Shown here piece after piece: positions 28,442 through 37,963 of a stretch of DNA of 64,000 nucleotides. Location: positions 19,479 through 83,478 of the forward strand of contig NZ_JRMQ02000008.1 in the NCBI RefSeq assembly GCF_000762845.2, given 5' to 3'. A program made the position numbers and the translations under genes. Source of the DNA: Helicobacter japonicus. GTDB taxonomy: Bacteria > Campylobacterota > Campylobacteria > Campylobacterales > Helicobacteraceae. Each line of letters starts with the position of its first letter. The first letter of the stretch is position 1. The notes under the pieces are model-generated. The model was given only the letters and a program-made list of their open reading frames with translations. It was not told the DNA's origin and did no database searches.

Positions 28442-30556
28442 ATGAAAGCTTTGCTAGCGCGTTTGGAGGAGAAATTTGAATCTATTCAAAAATTAAAGAT
28501 TCTTGCTTTAAAACAAGATGAAGTTTTACTCACAACTTTATTACAAGATTCTAAGCTCAAAGAGACATTTTTCACACAAATAAGAATACTTTCTATTCCT
28601 ACCCCCCCCCCATTAAATGACACTAAAAAGCAAGAAACTTCCCAACATTTCAACTCACAAGATTCTCAAATATTTATTTTTAAACAAAGCGATTTTTTAG
28701 AATTCCTCAAACTTCGCATTTTGGATAAAAGCTACACAAAGTTTGCTAACAAAATTGGATTAAGTGTCAATAATGAGCTATTAAGGATAGATTCTCAAGT
28801 GGTGCTTAATTTCCCTTACAAAGATTGTGTGCTTAAAGGTGGGCAGAGTAAAGATGAGGAGAGAAGCAAGGAGATATTTTTTAATGAGATTTTAGCTCAC
28901 GATGAGATAGATGTACTTTTTGTTCCAAAAGTGCTACACAAATTTGAACTTATAGGTAGCAATTCGTCTCTTACGCAAGATACTAGAATTGCAGACTCTA
29001 CTCGCCTTATGAAAGATTCTTTTCGTAAAAATTCCCCCAACCTCCTCATCAAAGGTAATAATCTCATAGCCTTGCATTCTCTTAAGAATAATCCTGCTAT
29101 CTATGGCAAGGTAAAGATTATTTACATTGACCCGCCATACAATACAGGCAATGATAGCTTTAATTATAATGATAAATTCACTCATTCGGCGTGGCTTAGT
29201 TTTATGAAAAATCGCCTTGAGATAGCGAGGGAGTTTTTGCGTGATGATGGTGTGATATTCGTGCAATGTGATGATAATGAACAAGCTTACCTTAAAGTGC
29301 TAATGGACGAGATATTTGGGAGGGAGAATTTTATCGGGTGTATTGTGTGGCTTAAAGGCAATGCGCAAAATGATGCTGTTAATTTACAAAAAAACCAAGA
29401 ATATATCCTTTGCTACGCTAAGAATATAAAAACAAATCCACTTTATAAAATCAAGCAAAAAGTAGAGGTAAGGGCTTTTAAAGATGATAAAAGCGGGAGA
29501 TTCTATTATGAGGGTGCAGGGCTTACAATGGGTGGAGGAGACGGCGGAAGTTTAGAAAATAGACCAAATTTAGGCTATACATTTTATTATAATCCACAAA
29601 CACAAGACATAAAGCCTATTTTAGATTATGATAAAGATTCTGTAAAAACTATCACAAACCACGAGGAACTCTATAACGATGATAAAGAATTAATAGAGCA
29701 AGGCTATGTGCCAATACGACCTCCAAAAATGGGTGCTGGAAATGGGTGCTGGAAATGGGCGTTGGGAAAAACGCTTAATGAGATTGATAGAATCCTTATT
29801 AAAAAAAGTAAAAATGGCTATTCTGTTTTGCGGAAAGAATGGCTAGATTCTAAAAAAGTGAAGCAAGATGAAAAGGGATTCTATGCGATGATTGAGAAAG
29901 AAAATCCGCCTAAAAGTTTTATTGATTTTGTAGGTAGTGGCGTAGGTAGCAAGGAAAATAAGGCGATTTTTAATGCCAAAGTATTTAACAATCCTAAACC
30001 AGAATCCTTACTCAAAAGAATCATAGAGCTATCCACTAAAGAGGGAGATTTGGTAATGGATTTCTTTGCAGGAAGTGGCACGACATTAGCAGTAGCGCAT
30101 AAAATGAATAGAAAATGGGTAGGGGTAGAGCAAATGGATTATATAGAAACAATCACAAAAGCAAGACTAGAGAAAGTCATAGCAGGAGAGCAAGGGGGAG
30201 TGAGTAAGGCAGTAGGTTGGCAAGGCGGGGGTGAGTTTGTGTATTGTGAATTAATGCCACTTAATGCAGTGTATAAAGAGCAGATTATAAAGGCTAAAAA
30301 CGCAGTAGAGTTGGAATCTATCTATAAATACTTGCAAGAAAAGGCATTTTTGGATTATAGGGTAGTTTTACAAGAAATGTTAAAAGATAAGGAATTTAAG
30401 GAATTAGACTTAGAATCCAAAAAAGAAATCTTAAAATTAGCCTTAGATTCTAATATGGACTATGTTCCTTTAGGGGATATAGCAGATAGCACTTATAATA
30501 TATCAAGTGAGATTATCGCGCTTAATAGGGCATTCTATGGAAAAGAAAATGAGTGA
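28442..30556 (+). CDS. mod: type III DNA methyltransferase (Mod), phase-variable, in the ON frame
   Basis: The Mod subunit of a type III restriction-modification system: an adenine-N6 methyltransferase that also recognises the DNA target. The catalytic motif DPPY is at residues 230-233, with NTGND after it, and the AdoMet motif DFFAGSGTT comes late (about residue 540), the beta-class order used by type III enzymes. The long central part between them is the expected target-recognition region. A C10 tract at codons 54-57 is in frame, so the full 704 residues are encoded. The ATG at 28442 follows GAGAGG. The res gene overlaps the 3' end. Confidence 0.92.
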   Translation: MKALLARLEEKFESIQKLKILALKQDEVLLTTLLQDSKLKETFFTQIRILSIPTPPPLNDTKKQETSQHFNSQDSQIFIFKQSDFLEFLKLRILDKSYTKFANKIGLSVNNELLRIDSQVVLNFPYKDCVLKGGQSKDEERSKEIFFNEILAHDEIDVLFVPKVLHKFELIGSNSSLTQDTRIADSTRLMKDSFRKNSPNLLIKGNNLIALHSLKNNPAIYGKVKIIYIDPPYNTGNDSFNYNDKFTHSAWLSFMKNRLEIAREFLRDDGVIFVQCDDNEQAYLKVLMDEIFGRENFIGCIVWLKGNAQNDAVNLQKNQEYILCYAKNIKTNPLYKIKQKVEVRAFKDDKSGRFYYEGAGLTMGGGDGGSLENRPNLGYTFYYNPQTQDIKPILDYDKDSVKTITNHEELYNDDKELIEQGYVPIRPPKMGAGNGCWKWALGKTLNEIDRILIKKSKNGYSVLRKEWLDSKKVKQDEKGFYAMIEKENPPKSFIDFVGSGVGSKENKAIFNAKVFNNPKPESLLKRIIELSTKEGDLVMDFFAGSGTTLAVAHKMNRKWVGVEQMDYIETITKARLEKVIAGEQGGVSKAVGWQGGGEFVYCELMPLNAVYKEQIIKAKNAVELESIYKYLQEKAFLDYRVVLQEMLKDKEFKELDLESKKEILKLALDSNMDYVPLGDIADSTYNISSEIIALNRAFYGKENE
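28602..28611 (+). repeat. C10 homopolymer inside mod
   Basis: Ten consecutive C, coding Thr-Pro-Pro-Pro, 160 bases into the gene. Tracts of this length slip during replication, so gain or loss of one base would stop translation early and switch the methyltransferase off. Confidence 0.9.
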
Positions 30557-33137
30557 GAATAAATTACAAGAGATTATCACAAGGGAATATGGCAAAAGGA
30601 ATATAGAAAAAATAGAAATCCCCGCATATATTACGCAGAATCTAAGCAGAGAGTTAAGAGAATATCAAAAAGAAGCTTTGAAACTTTATTTGGCTCAAAG
30701 GGAGCTTTGTGCAGACAAAACTTTGCAAGGCAATCACTTAATGTTTAATATGGCAACAGGCAGTGGCAAGACGCTTATAATGGCGGCTTTAATGCTACAC
30801 TGCTACAAAAATGGATATAGGTATTTTGTGTTTTTTGTTAATTCTATCAATATCATTGAAAAGACAAAAAGTAATTTTTGCGATAGTGAGAGTGAAAAAT
30901 ATCTTTTTGCAAAGTATATTAACATTGATAATAAACGAGTGTCAATCAATGCGGTAAATAACTTTAATGAGGCAAGAGAGGATTGTGTCAATATTGTGTT
31001 TAGTTCAGTGCAAGGGCTTTATAGCCTTTTTACACAAGAGAGAGAAAATGCCATAACTTTTGCGGATTTGCAAGGGCAAAAAATTGTCTATCTCGCCGAT
31101 GAAGCACATCATTTAAATAGTGAGACAAAAAGCTATTTAAAAGGTGAGGAAGCACAAATAAAAGAGAGTTGGGAGGGCGTGATAAAAAAAGCTTTTGAAG
31201 CCCATAGTGAAAATTTAATGCTAGAATTTACCGCTACGATTCCAAATCATAGTGCAGTGCAAGAAAAATATAGGGATAAAATTGTTTTTGAATACAATTT
31301 AAAGCAATTTAGTGCGGACAAATATAGCAAGAGAATCTATCTTTTGCAATATAATGGTATTGAAAAGCAGGAGCGGTTTTTAGGCTCTTGTGTTTTAAAT
31401 ATTTACCGAATGCTTTTAGCACAAGAACATAATGTGTTTTTAAAGCCTGTGGTGTTATATAAAAGCAAAACGATAAAAGAATCAAAAGAGAATGAGGAAG
31501 CCTTTAAGATATTTATAAAAGAGCTAGATTCTATGCAAATTGCGCAATTTTTGGCAAGCTATGCACATCTTTCAAAAGGCAATGAGAGTGAGCAATCTTT
31601 GTTTTTTGAAGCACAAGAATTTTTTGAAAGAAAAAAAATAGATTCTAAAGATGTTTGTGTGATGATACAGGAGCTTTTTAGTGAGGAAAATGTCCTTAAT
31701 GTCAATGAAGATAAGCAGTTGCGTGAGCAGCAAATATTATTGAATTGTTTAGAAAGCAAAAGCAATGAGGTGAGAGCTATTTTTGCAGTAGATAAACTCA
31801 ATGAGGGTTGGGACGTGCTTAATCTCTTTGATATAGTGCGTTTAAATATTGGTGCGATAAATGACACAACAAAAGAAGCACAACTTATAGGGCGTGGGGC
31901 GAGATATTATCCATTTAAGATAGAATCTAGCGATGAGGCATTTAAAAGAAAATTTGATAGTAGCACTTCTTCACTTCGTGCGCTTGAGATTTTAAGCTAT
32001 CACGCAGCGAGTGAGAATGAATTTATCACAAAATTAAATAATGAGCTTATATCAATAGGGTTAAAGCAGAGTGATAAAAATAAAATTACACTTAAGGTTA
32101 AAAAAAGCATAAAAGAGGGAAATTTCTACAACTTGGCATATTTTGCGACCAATAAAAGATACAAAAAATCAAGCACAAATACGCTTTTTTCTGAAGAGAG
32201 TGTGTGTAAAATCATAGAGAGGACACAAGATATAAAAATCCCACTCATAGAAGTAAAGGGAGTGATAGAAGATGAAATGCTAACAAAAGAGATAGAAACT
32301 AGTCAAACTTATCATAGAGATGAGGAATTTTTAATTTTATCGCCGCATATTATTGCAAAGGCTATGAATAAGCTAAGCAAGGATTATAGCTTTGATGTAT
32401 TGAGTGCAAAATTTAATGCTATAAGTAAGCAAGACTTTATTGAGAAATATTTGAGCAATCTTAATATCAAGTTACATTCTCGCCAAAGCGAAGAGGGTAT
32501 AAAGATACCTCAAATTGCTTTGAAAATAGCTATTTTTGTGTTGGAACATTTTGCACAAAGTATTCATAATGAGCTAGATTCTTATGAGGTGGGCAGATGG
32601 GAAGAGAAGCCTTTAAGCATAATCAGCGATAGAGAAATGTATAGAGATGAAAAAAATAGCGATGTGCAAAAAGAAATAAATTATGAGTGGTTTATTTTTG
32701 ACACATTTGTAGGGAATGAGCTTGAAATAGAATTTTTAGATTTTATAGAATCTCAAAAAGAGCTTGTAAATAAACATTTTAGTCAATGGCTTATTGTGCG
32801 AAATGAGAGATTTGCCGAATGTGTTGTGTATGATGATAGAAAAAAATTAGAAAATGGAGAAGTCAATAAGACTTATGCGCAACGATTTGAACCCGATTTT
32901 TATTTTTTAGGCAAAAGAGTGGGGGAAGTTTCTATTATATGTCAGTGCATTATTGAGCCAAAGGCAGAACATTTGGTAGATTATGATAAATGGAAAGAGG
33001 AGTTTTTAGAAAATCTCTTATCACGAACAAGCGTAAAAACTAAAAATATTTGCATAGATGTGAATGGAATGCCTTTTTATAAGAAGAAAAATAATGAAAA
33101 ATTTAGAGAGAAGTTTGAAAATTTTGTAAAAAAATAA
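30549..33137 (+). CDS. res: type III restriction enzyme (Res)
   Basis: The helicase-nuclease subunit that acts with Mod to cut unmethylated DNA. The superfamily 2 ATPase motifs are visible: Walker A ATGSGKT at residues 69-75 and DEAHH starting at 184, plus a C-terminal helicase block with LIGRGARYYP near residue 445. The last 100 residues hold a PD-ExK-like nuclease pattern (EPDFYFLG then IIEPKAEH), although the spacing is somewhat unusual. The ATG at 30549 overlaps the mod stop by eight bases; an upstream ATG at 30537 is possible. The frame is intact over 862 residues, so restriction may be active. Confidence 0.92.
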   Translation: MSENKLQEIITREYGKRNIEKIEIPAYITQNLSRELREYQKEALKLYLAQRELCADKTLQGNHLMFNMATGSGKTLIMAALMLHCYKNGYRYFVFFVNSINIIEKTKSNFCDSESEKYLFAKYINIDNKRVSINAVNNFNEAREDCVNIVFSSVQGLYSLFTQERENAITFADLQGQKIVYLADEAHHLNSETKSYLKGEEAQIKESWEGVIKKAFEAHSENLMLEFTATIPNHSAVQEKYRDKIVFEYNLKQFSADKYSKRIYLLQYNGIEKQERFLGSCVLNIYRMLLAQEHNVFLKPVVLYKSKTIKESKENEEAFKIFIKELDSMQIAQFLASYAHLSKGNESEQSLFFEAQEFFERKKIDSKDVCVMIQELFSEENVLNVNEDKQLREQQILLNCLESKSNEVRAIFAVDKLNEGWDVLNLFDIVRLNIGAINDTTKEAQLIGRGARYYPFKIESSDEAFKRKFDSSTSSLRALEILSYHAASENEFITKLNNELISIGLKQSDKNKITLKVKKSIKEGNFYNLAYFATNKRYKKSSTNTLFSEESVCKIIERTQDIKIPLIEVKGVIEDEMLTKEIETSQTYHRDEEFLILSPHIIAKAMNKLSKDYSFDVLSAKFNAISKQDFIEKYLSNLNIKLHSRQSEEGIKIPQIALKIAIFVLEHFAQSIHNELDSYEVGRWEEKPLSIISDREMYRDEKNSDVQKEINYEWFIFDTFVGNELEIEFLDFIESQKELVNKHFSQWLIVRNERFAECVVYDDRKKLENGEVNKTYAQRFEPDFYFLGKRVGEVSIICQCIIEPKAEHLVDYDKWKEEFLENLLSRTSVKTKNICIDVNGMPFYKKKNNEKFREKFENFVKK

Positions 33138-33152
33138 TCTTGTATTTTATAT

Positions 33153-33169
33153 CTCTCCAAAGTGGAGAG
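33153..33169. terminator. short hairpin between res and cheW
   Basis: CTCTCCA and TGGAGAG form a perfect 7-base stem with a 3-base loop between two convergent genes. Neither side carries a clear T run, so it is only a weak candidate for a bidirectional terminator. Confidence 0.35.
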
Positions 33170-33190
33170 GCTAAATAAAAACAAAAAGAG

Positions 33191-33685
33191 CTAAAAGTCT
33201 CGTTTAAGTAAATTTTCTACACTTAGAATTGTGATGAGACGATCCTCTCGCTTACCAATACCTTGCAGAAGATTCTGGTTTTCATTAAAAGTTTCAGGGA
33301 TTGGCTCAATATCACTTTCAGGGATACGCACAGCACTTGTGAGTTTATCAATCATAAAGCCAATCATTTCATCTTTTTGAGTAACGACTAAGAATCTCGT
33401 GTCCGCATCTTGCTTAACAGCAGGCAAACCAAATTTGAGACGCATACTGATTAATGGCAAAACCGTTCCACGTAGGTTAAATACACCAAGCACATAATTA
33501 GGCACTGCTGGAACGCGTGTGTATTCGATTGGTTTAATGATTTCTTTGACATTTAAAATAGGCACAGCAAATTCCTCATTGCCAATCATAAAGCCAATGA
33601 TATGGAGAGTTTCCTCTATAGGAATAGAGTCGTTGTCTTTGTTTTGTTGTTTATTTAGAACTTCTTTTAATTTGCTTTCACTCAT
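33191..33685 (-). CDS. cheW: chemotaxis coupling protein CheW
   Basis: CheW couples chemoreceptors to the kinase CheA at the cell pole. After a charged N-terminal tail of about 25 residues, one CheW domain spans residues about 30-160 with the conserved FNLRG motif. The ATG at 33685 follows GGAG at a good distance and comes right after the cheA stop; the frame itself extends five codons into cheA. With cheA and cheV upstream, the order is that of H. pylori. Confidence 0.93.
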   Translation of the reverse strand: MSESKLKEVLNKQQNKDNDSIPIEETLHIIGFMIGNEEFAVPILNVKEIIKPIEYTRVPAVPNYVLGVFNLRGTVLPLISMRLKFGLPAVKQDADTRFLVVTQKDEMIGFMIDKLTSAVRIPESDIEPIPETFNENQNLLQGIGKREDRLITILSVENLLKRDF

Positions 33686-33686
33686 C

Positions 33687-36065
33687 TTATTCTCCATCAA
33701 TAGTTAGGTTAATATTGCGTTTTACAACATTGACAAGGTATTCTGGCGTGTAAGGTTTGGTAATATATTCTGTCATACCTGATTCTACACCTCTCATTCG
33801 GTCAGTCTTGCTATTTCTGCTTGTAACAGCAATCAGTGGAAGGTTCTTGAATTTATTGTATTTCCGCACTTCGGAAGCAAAGGTATAGCCATCCATTTTT
33901 GGCATTTCAATATCTACAAGAACCGCATCAAGATGTTTGTCGCCATTTTTTACAATATCAAGTCCATCTAAGCCATTTGAAGCTTCAAGAACGGTAACAC
34001 CAAGTGTTTTAAGACATTTTTTCATAATAGCCCTATCTGTATTGCTATCATCAATAGCTAATACTACATAATCACTTGGCGAATGTTTTGCATTTGCAGT
34101 AGTGTTTTCTTCAGCAGTTTTTGTAATATTGACTTTTACTTCTTTTGCCATTTCCATCATTGCTGCCACATCGACAATCATTGTAATCTTACCATCACCA
34201 CGCACTGTTGCCCCAGCGATTCCCTCTGTTCCTTTAAGATAGTAGCCAAGAGATTTAATAACCACCTCTTCCTGTCCTACGAGATAATCTACAACTACAC
34301 CCATTTTTTGTTCTGCTAAACCGATTACAACGACATAGACATCATTTGTGCCCTCTAATACAGAATCCACCTTGAAAATATCAGCTAAACGCACGATTGG
34401 AAGCACTTCATCACGCAATCGCAATACACTTTTGCCATCGACTGTGTAGATTTCATCTTGACTTACACGCACGGTTTCAATAACTGATGCAAGAGGAATT
34501 GCATAGTATTCTTCTTGCACTGCCACAAGCAAAGCTTGGATAATAGCAAGCGTAAGAGGGATTTTAAGTTTTTGCGTTGTTCCTACGCCTTTTTCGGATT
34601 CAATATCAATGATACCATTGAGTTTTTCAATGTTGGTTTTCACCACGTCCATTCCTACGCCACGTCCAGATACATTTGTAATTGCTGCTGCAGTTGAAAA
34701 TCCGGGTTTAAAAATAATACCATAGGCTTCTTTATCGCTCATATTGTCAGCTTCTCTTTCACTAAGAATACCTTTTTCAATACCTTTTTGTTTAAGCATT
34801 TCTGCATCTAAGCCTTTACCATCATCGGTAATTTCAATTACAATGTGGTTTCCTTCGTTATATGCTTTTAGATTTACTGTTCCTGTTTCTGGTTTGCCTG
34901 CTGCCTTACGCACTTCTGGAGTTTCAATCCCGTGATCGCAAGAATTACGAATAATATGGACAAGTGGGTCGCCTATTTCTTCTACAATGGATTTATCAAG
35001 CTCTGTTTCTTCACCGCTGATGACAAGGTCTATATTTTTATTAAGCTCACGAGAGAGGTCGCGCACCATACGAGGGAATTTATTAAATACTTTTCCTACA
35101 GGTTGCATACGCGTTTTCATCACAGCAAGCTGCACATCTGTTGTAACAGAAGAGATAGATGCCACTACTTGATTGAGTTCTTCAAGGAATTTTTCCCCAT
35201 CGTATCGCTCTTCAACATCACCATAAATTTTAATCAAGCGGTTTTTGCCTAGAACAAGCTCCCCGATAAGATTCATAAGGTGGTCTAATCGCTTCACATC
35301 AACACGCACAGTTTGTTCCACATTTGCTGCAGGTGCTTTTTCGTCTCCACCTGCTTTTTTAGGGGCAGCTTTTGCAGCCGCAGGTTTTGGTGCTGGTTTA
35401 GATTCGGGCTTGGCTTCAGCAACAGGTGCTTTTGGAGCTTGCACAGCAGGTGTTGCTCCTCCTGCTTTTTGTGCTGCACGCGCTTGTTTGTCTGCCTCTT
35501 GTCGTTTTTTCAGTAATCTTTCGATTTCTGCTTCGACTTCCTCACCACTCATATGGGAATAATCAAGCTCTGGCTCATCAGCAAGAGGATTGTTTGCTGC
35601 TGCACCACTTGACGCACTTGGTTCAGCTGCTGCTGGAGCTGGAGATTCGGCAGGTTTAGCTTCTTCTGCCGCTCCGCCATTAGATATGGTTTGAAGACGT
35701 GCAACTGTGTCATCAATTTCTATCCCGCTATTAGCATCAGTGCCACTATCGCGTATTGCGCTAAGAAGAGACTTCATTAAATCCACAGAATGAAGCACCA
35801 CATCCATAACATCGGGAGTAATCTTTAATTCATCACGCCTTGCTTTATTAAGCACATCTTCCATATTGTGTGTCAAACGAGTCAAAATATCAAAATTTAG
35901 AAATGAACTTGAACCTTTGATTGTGTGGGCTACTCTAAAGATTCTGTTAAGCAAGTCAAGGTCTTCAGGGTTGCTCTCAAGCTCCACTAAATCTTGATCA
36001 AGTTGCTCAATCATTTCAAAAGCTTCTACGAGGAAGTCTTCCATTATTTCTTGCATATCATCCAT
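33687..36065 (-). CDS. cheA: chemotaxis histidine kinase CheA with a C-terminal receiver domain (CheAY)
   Basis: The central kinase of chemotaxis. Domains in order: an Hpt domain with phospho-acceptor His47 (VAHTIKGSSSF), an Ala/Pro/Lys-rich linker (about 135-240), a dimerisation helix pair, the HATPase domain (NSCDHGIETPEVR and DGKGLD boxes at about 380-425), a CheW-like regulatory domain, and a receiver domain at about 670-790 with acceptor Asp718 (DIEMPKMDG) and Lys770. The fused receiver (CheAY) is typical of Helicobacter and Campylobacter. At 792 residues the size is normal. It lies between cheV and cheW. Confidence 0.96.
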   Translation of the reverse strand: MDDMQEIMEDFLVEAFEMIEQLDQDLVELESNPEDLDLLNRIFRVAHTIKGSSSFLNFDILTRLTHNMEDVLNKARRDELKITPDVMDVVLHSVDLMKSLLSAIRDSGTDANSGIEIDDTVARLQTISNGGAAEEAKPAESPAPAAAEPSASSGAAANNPLADEPELDYSHMSGEEVEAEIERLLKKRQEADKQARAAQKAGGATPAVQAPKAPVAEAKPESKPAPKPAAAKAAPKKAGGDEKAPAANVEQTVRVDVKRLDHLMNLIGELVLGKNRLIKIYGDVEERYDGEKFLEELNQVVASISSVTTDVQLAVMKTRMQPVGKVFNKFPRMVRDLSRELNKNIDLVISGEETELDKSIVEEIGDPLVHIIRNSCDHGIETPEVRKAAGKPETGTVNLKAYNEGNHIVIEITDDGKGLDAEMLKQKGIEKGILSEREADNMSDKEAYGIIFKPGFSTAAAITNVSGRGVGMDVVKTNIEKLNGIIDIESEKGVGTTQKLKIPLTLAIIQALLVAVQEEYYAIPLASVIETVRVSQDEIYTVDGKSVLRLRDEVLPIVRLADIFKVDSVLEGTNDVYVVVIGLAEQKMGVVVDYLVGQEEVVIKSLGYYLKGTEGIAGATVRGDGKITMIVDVAAMMEMAKEVKVNITKTAEENTTANAKHSPSDYVVLAIDDSNTDRAIMKKCLKTLGVTVLEASNGLDGLDIVKNGDKHLDAVLVDIEMPKMDGYTFASEVRKYNKFKNLPLIAVTSRNSKTDRMRGVESGMTEYITKPYTPEYLVNVVKRNINLTIDGE

Positions 36066-36108
36066 TGTGAATCCTCATAACGAAATTTTTTAAAAAGGCA
36101 TTTTACTA

Positions 36109-37059
36109 TTATTTTGACAAAATTTTGCTTATCTCATCATAAAATAGTTTTGGGTCAAATTTAACCAAATAAGCTTCAGCTCCAATTTTTTTACCTTTCT
36201 CAGCACTGATTTTATCGCTAATTGATGAGTTAAATAGAAGCGGAATCTTGCTAAATCTTGCATCATCTTTTACTTGTGCTGCAAAATGGAATCCGTCCAT
36301 TTTGGGCATTTCTATGTCAGAAATAATAAGTTTTAAACGTTTGCTAATACTATCACCCCAACGTTGATGGAGCTGTTCTAAACGTTCCAATCCCGCCGCA
36401 CCATCTATTGCATCAATGACTTCAAAACCAATATCTGTCAGCATTTTTTGCAAAAGTTTGCGTGCGATAGAGCTATCATCGACAATAAGCACAGTGCCTT
36501 CAAATTTTTGTGTAGGTTTAAATTGTTCGACATCGGCACTATCACCACTAGGCATATGAAAATCAAGGTCATCAATAATGCCCTCTAAATCGAGAATAAG
36601 CAAAGTGCGTCCATCTTCTATACGTGTTGTGCCTGTAATTTTTCCTCTTTGCTCATCATTACTTAGACTAAACATCGCAGATTCTATATCTGCCCAACTT
36701 ACACGCCTAAGCCTTCTTGCTGAATGAACGACAAAACCTAATTGTTTATTGTTAAATTCTGTAACAATAACTTTTTTTTGAGTTTTTATATCTTCTTTTG
36801 ATTTGATATTCATCCATTTGGTTAAATCAATAAGAGGCAATATATCTCCACGCAAGTCAAACATACCAAGCATATATTCTGGACTGCCCGGAGTTTCAAA
36901 AATTTCTTCAGGATAATCAACAATCCCACTGACTTTAGCAACATTGATACCATATACACCTTCGTAGGTTTGTCCATCTTTATCTTCATAGAGCCTAAAA
37001 TCTACAAGCTCCATTTCGTTGCTAGCAATTCGCATAACATCGATTTTATCGCTTTTCAC
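36109..37059 (-). CDS. cheV: chemotaxis scaffold protein CheV
   Basis: CheV is a CheW-like coupling protein with its own receiver domain. Residues about 15-165 are the CheW domain with the FDLRGD variant of the coupling motif; residues about 188-316 are the receiver with acceptor Asp248 (DIEMPKMDG). The position upstream of cheAY matches the CheV3 gene of H. pylori. Its ATG overlaps the stop of the metallophosphatase gene by four bases, so the two are translated together. Confidence 0.93.
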   Translation of the reverse strand: MKSDKIDVMRIASNEMELVDFRLYEDKDGQTYEGVYGINVAKVSGIVDYPEEIFETPGSPEYMLGMFDLRGDILPLIDLTKWMNIKSKEDIKTQKKVIVTEFNNKQLGFVVHSARRLRRVSWADIESAMFSLSNDEQRGKITGTTRIEDGRTLLILDLEGIIDDLDFHMPSGDSADVEQFKPTQKFEGTVLIVDDSSIARKLLQKMLTDIGFEVIDAIDGAAGLERLEQLHQRWGDSISKRLKLIISDIEMPKMDGFHFAAQVKDDARFSKIPLLFNSSISDKISAEKGKKIGAEAYLVKFDPKLFYDEISKILSK

Positions 37060-37955
37060 TTATCCTCCTTGTGTATGTTTAAGAAGTCAAATAAAGATTT
37101 TATAGCAAAAATGCTTCCATTGACATAAAATGAAGGCAGAGATACATACAAAATTCTTTTATTGGTATCCGTGTATGTTTGCCCGATATGAAAATGCCCT
37201 TCTATAATTACATCAATATGGGAATCTGTATTTGCACCATAGACTGCATTGAGCATCTGAAGACGCTTTTGTATAAAGTTTTCATACGCTGCAATGCGTG
37301 TTGGTGCAAATGCGGACATTTCTACTTTGCCTGCACGAATATTTTTTTGATTGACTTTTGTAATAATATATGAATAAAGATTACCAAAAGTTACAATATC
37401 ACATAAAGACATAAGAAATCTTGTGAATCTTGTTTGCATAAAGCGTATGTATAGCTCGTATTTTATGTTTAAAAATAAGTCGCCGTGTGCGAGCAAAATA
37501 TGCTTTGTTTCCTCTTTGTGTTTAAAACAAAATACCATAGGCTGCTCTGTGCGCTCTATAATTTTTATATGTTGAAACAATTTTTCTTTAAAGCTTTTGA
37601 GTTTAAAGTCGTGATTCCCTTCAAACCACCATATTTGTGTCAATTTGCTTAAAGATTCTATACATACAAGTAATTTTTGATTTGATTTATAGCTTGAATC
37701 TACTCCACCAAGCAAAAGATGAGCAATATCGCCCATAAGAAAAATTTGCGAAGGGATATGCTGTGAGTTAGCTAAAAGACTTTCAAAATAAGCAATGAGT
37801 GATTGTGAGGCGATTTTACTTTGCTCATTGGTTGTTGTAGGCATAAAATGCGAATCTGCTATGAAAATAGCATCATTATGGATAAGTGGTGCATTTTCCC
37901 ATAATGTGGCTATTTTTAGATTATCTGTGCTGTTATATGCACTATCATTTTGCAT
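37056..37955 (-). CDS. LpxH-like metallophosphatase
   Basis: A calcineurin-like phosphoesterase of 299 residues. The metal-binding motifs are in order: DSH (about 34-36), LMGD (about 73-76), GNHD (about 113-116), HGD (about 156-158) and GHFH (about 252-255). The layout resembles UDP-2,3-diacylglucosamine hydrolases (LpxH), the lipid A enzyme that removes UMP, and H. pylori has a comparable gene at this place beside cheV. The exact substrate is not proven by sequence. There is no signal peptide, though one helix may lie on the membrane. It is coupled to cheV by a four-base overlap. Confidence 0.7.
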   Translation of the reverse strand: MQNDSAYNSTDNLKIATLWENAPLIHNDAIFIADSHFMPTTTNEQSKIASQSLIAYFESLLANSQHIPSQIFLMGDIAHLLLGGVDSSYKSNQKLLVCIESLSKLTQIWWFEGNHDFKLKSFKEKLFQHIKIIERTEQPMVFCFKHKEETKHILLAHGDLFLNIKYELYIRFMQTRFTRFLMSLCDIVTFGNLYSYIITKVNQKNIRAGKVEMSAFAPTRIAAYENFIQKRLQMLNAVYGANTDSHIDVIIEGHFHIGQTYTDTNKRILYVSLPSFYVNGSIFAIKSLFDFLNIHKEDK

Positions 37956-37963
37956 ATATAATC

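Noticed and set aside
33153..33169. Hairpin after res as a strong intrinsic terminator
   Set aside because: The stem is good, but neither strand shows a T run after it, so it is listed only as a weak candidate.
35245..35562. Alanine- and glycine-rich frames antisense to the cheA linker
   Set aside because: They come from the Ala/Pro/Lys linker of cheA read on the other strand and have no ribosome binding site.
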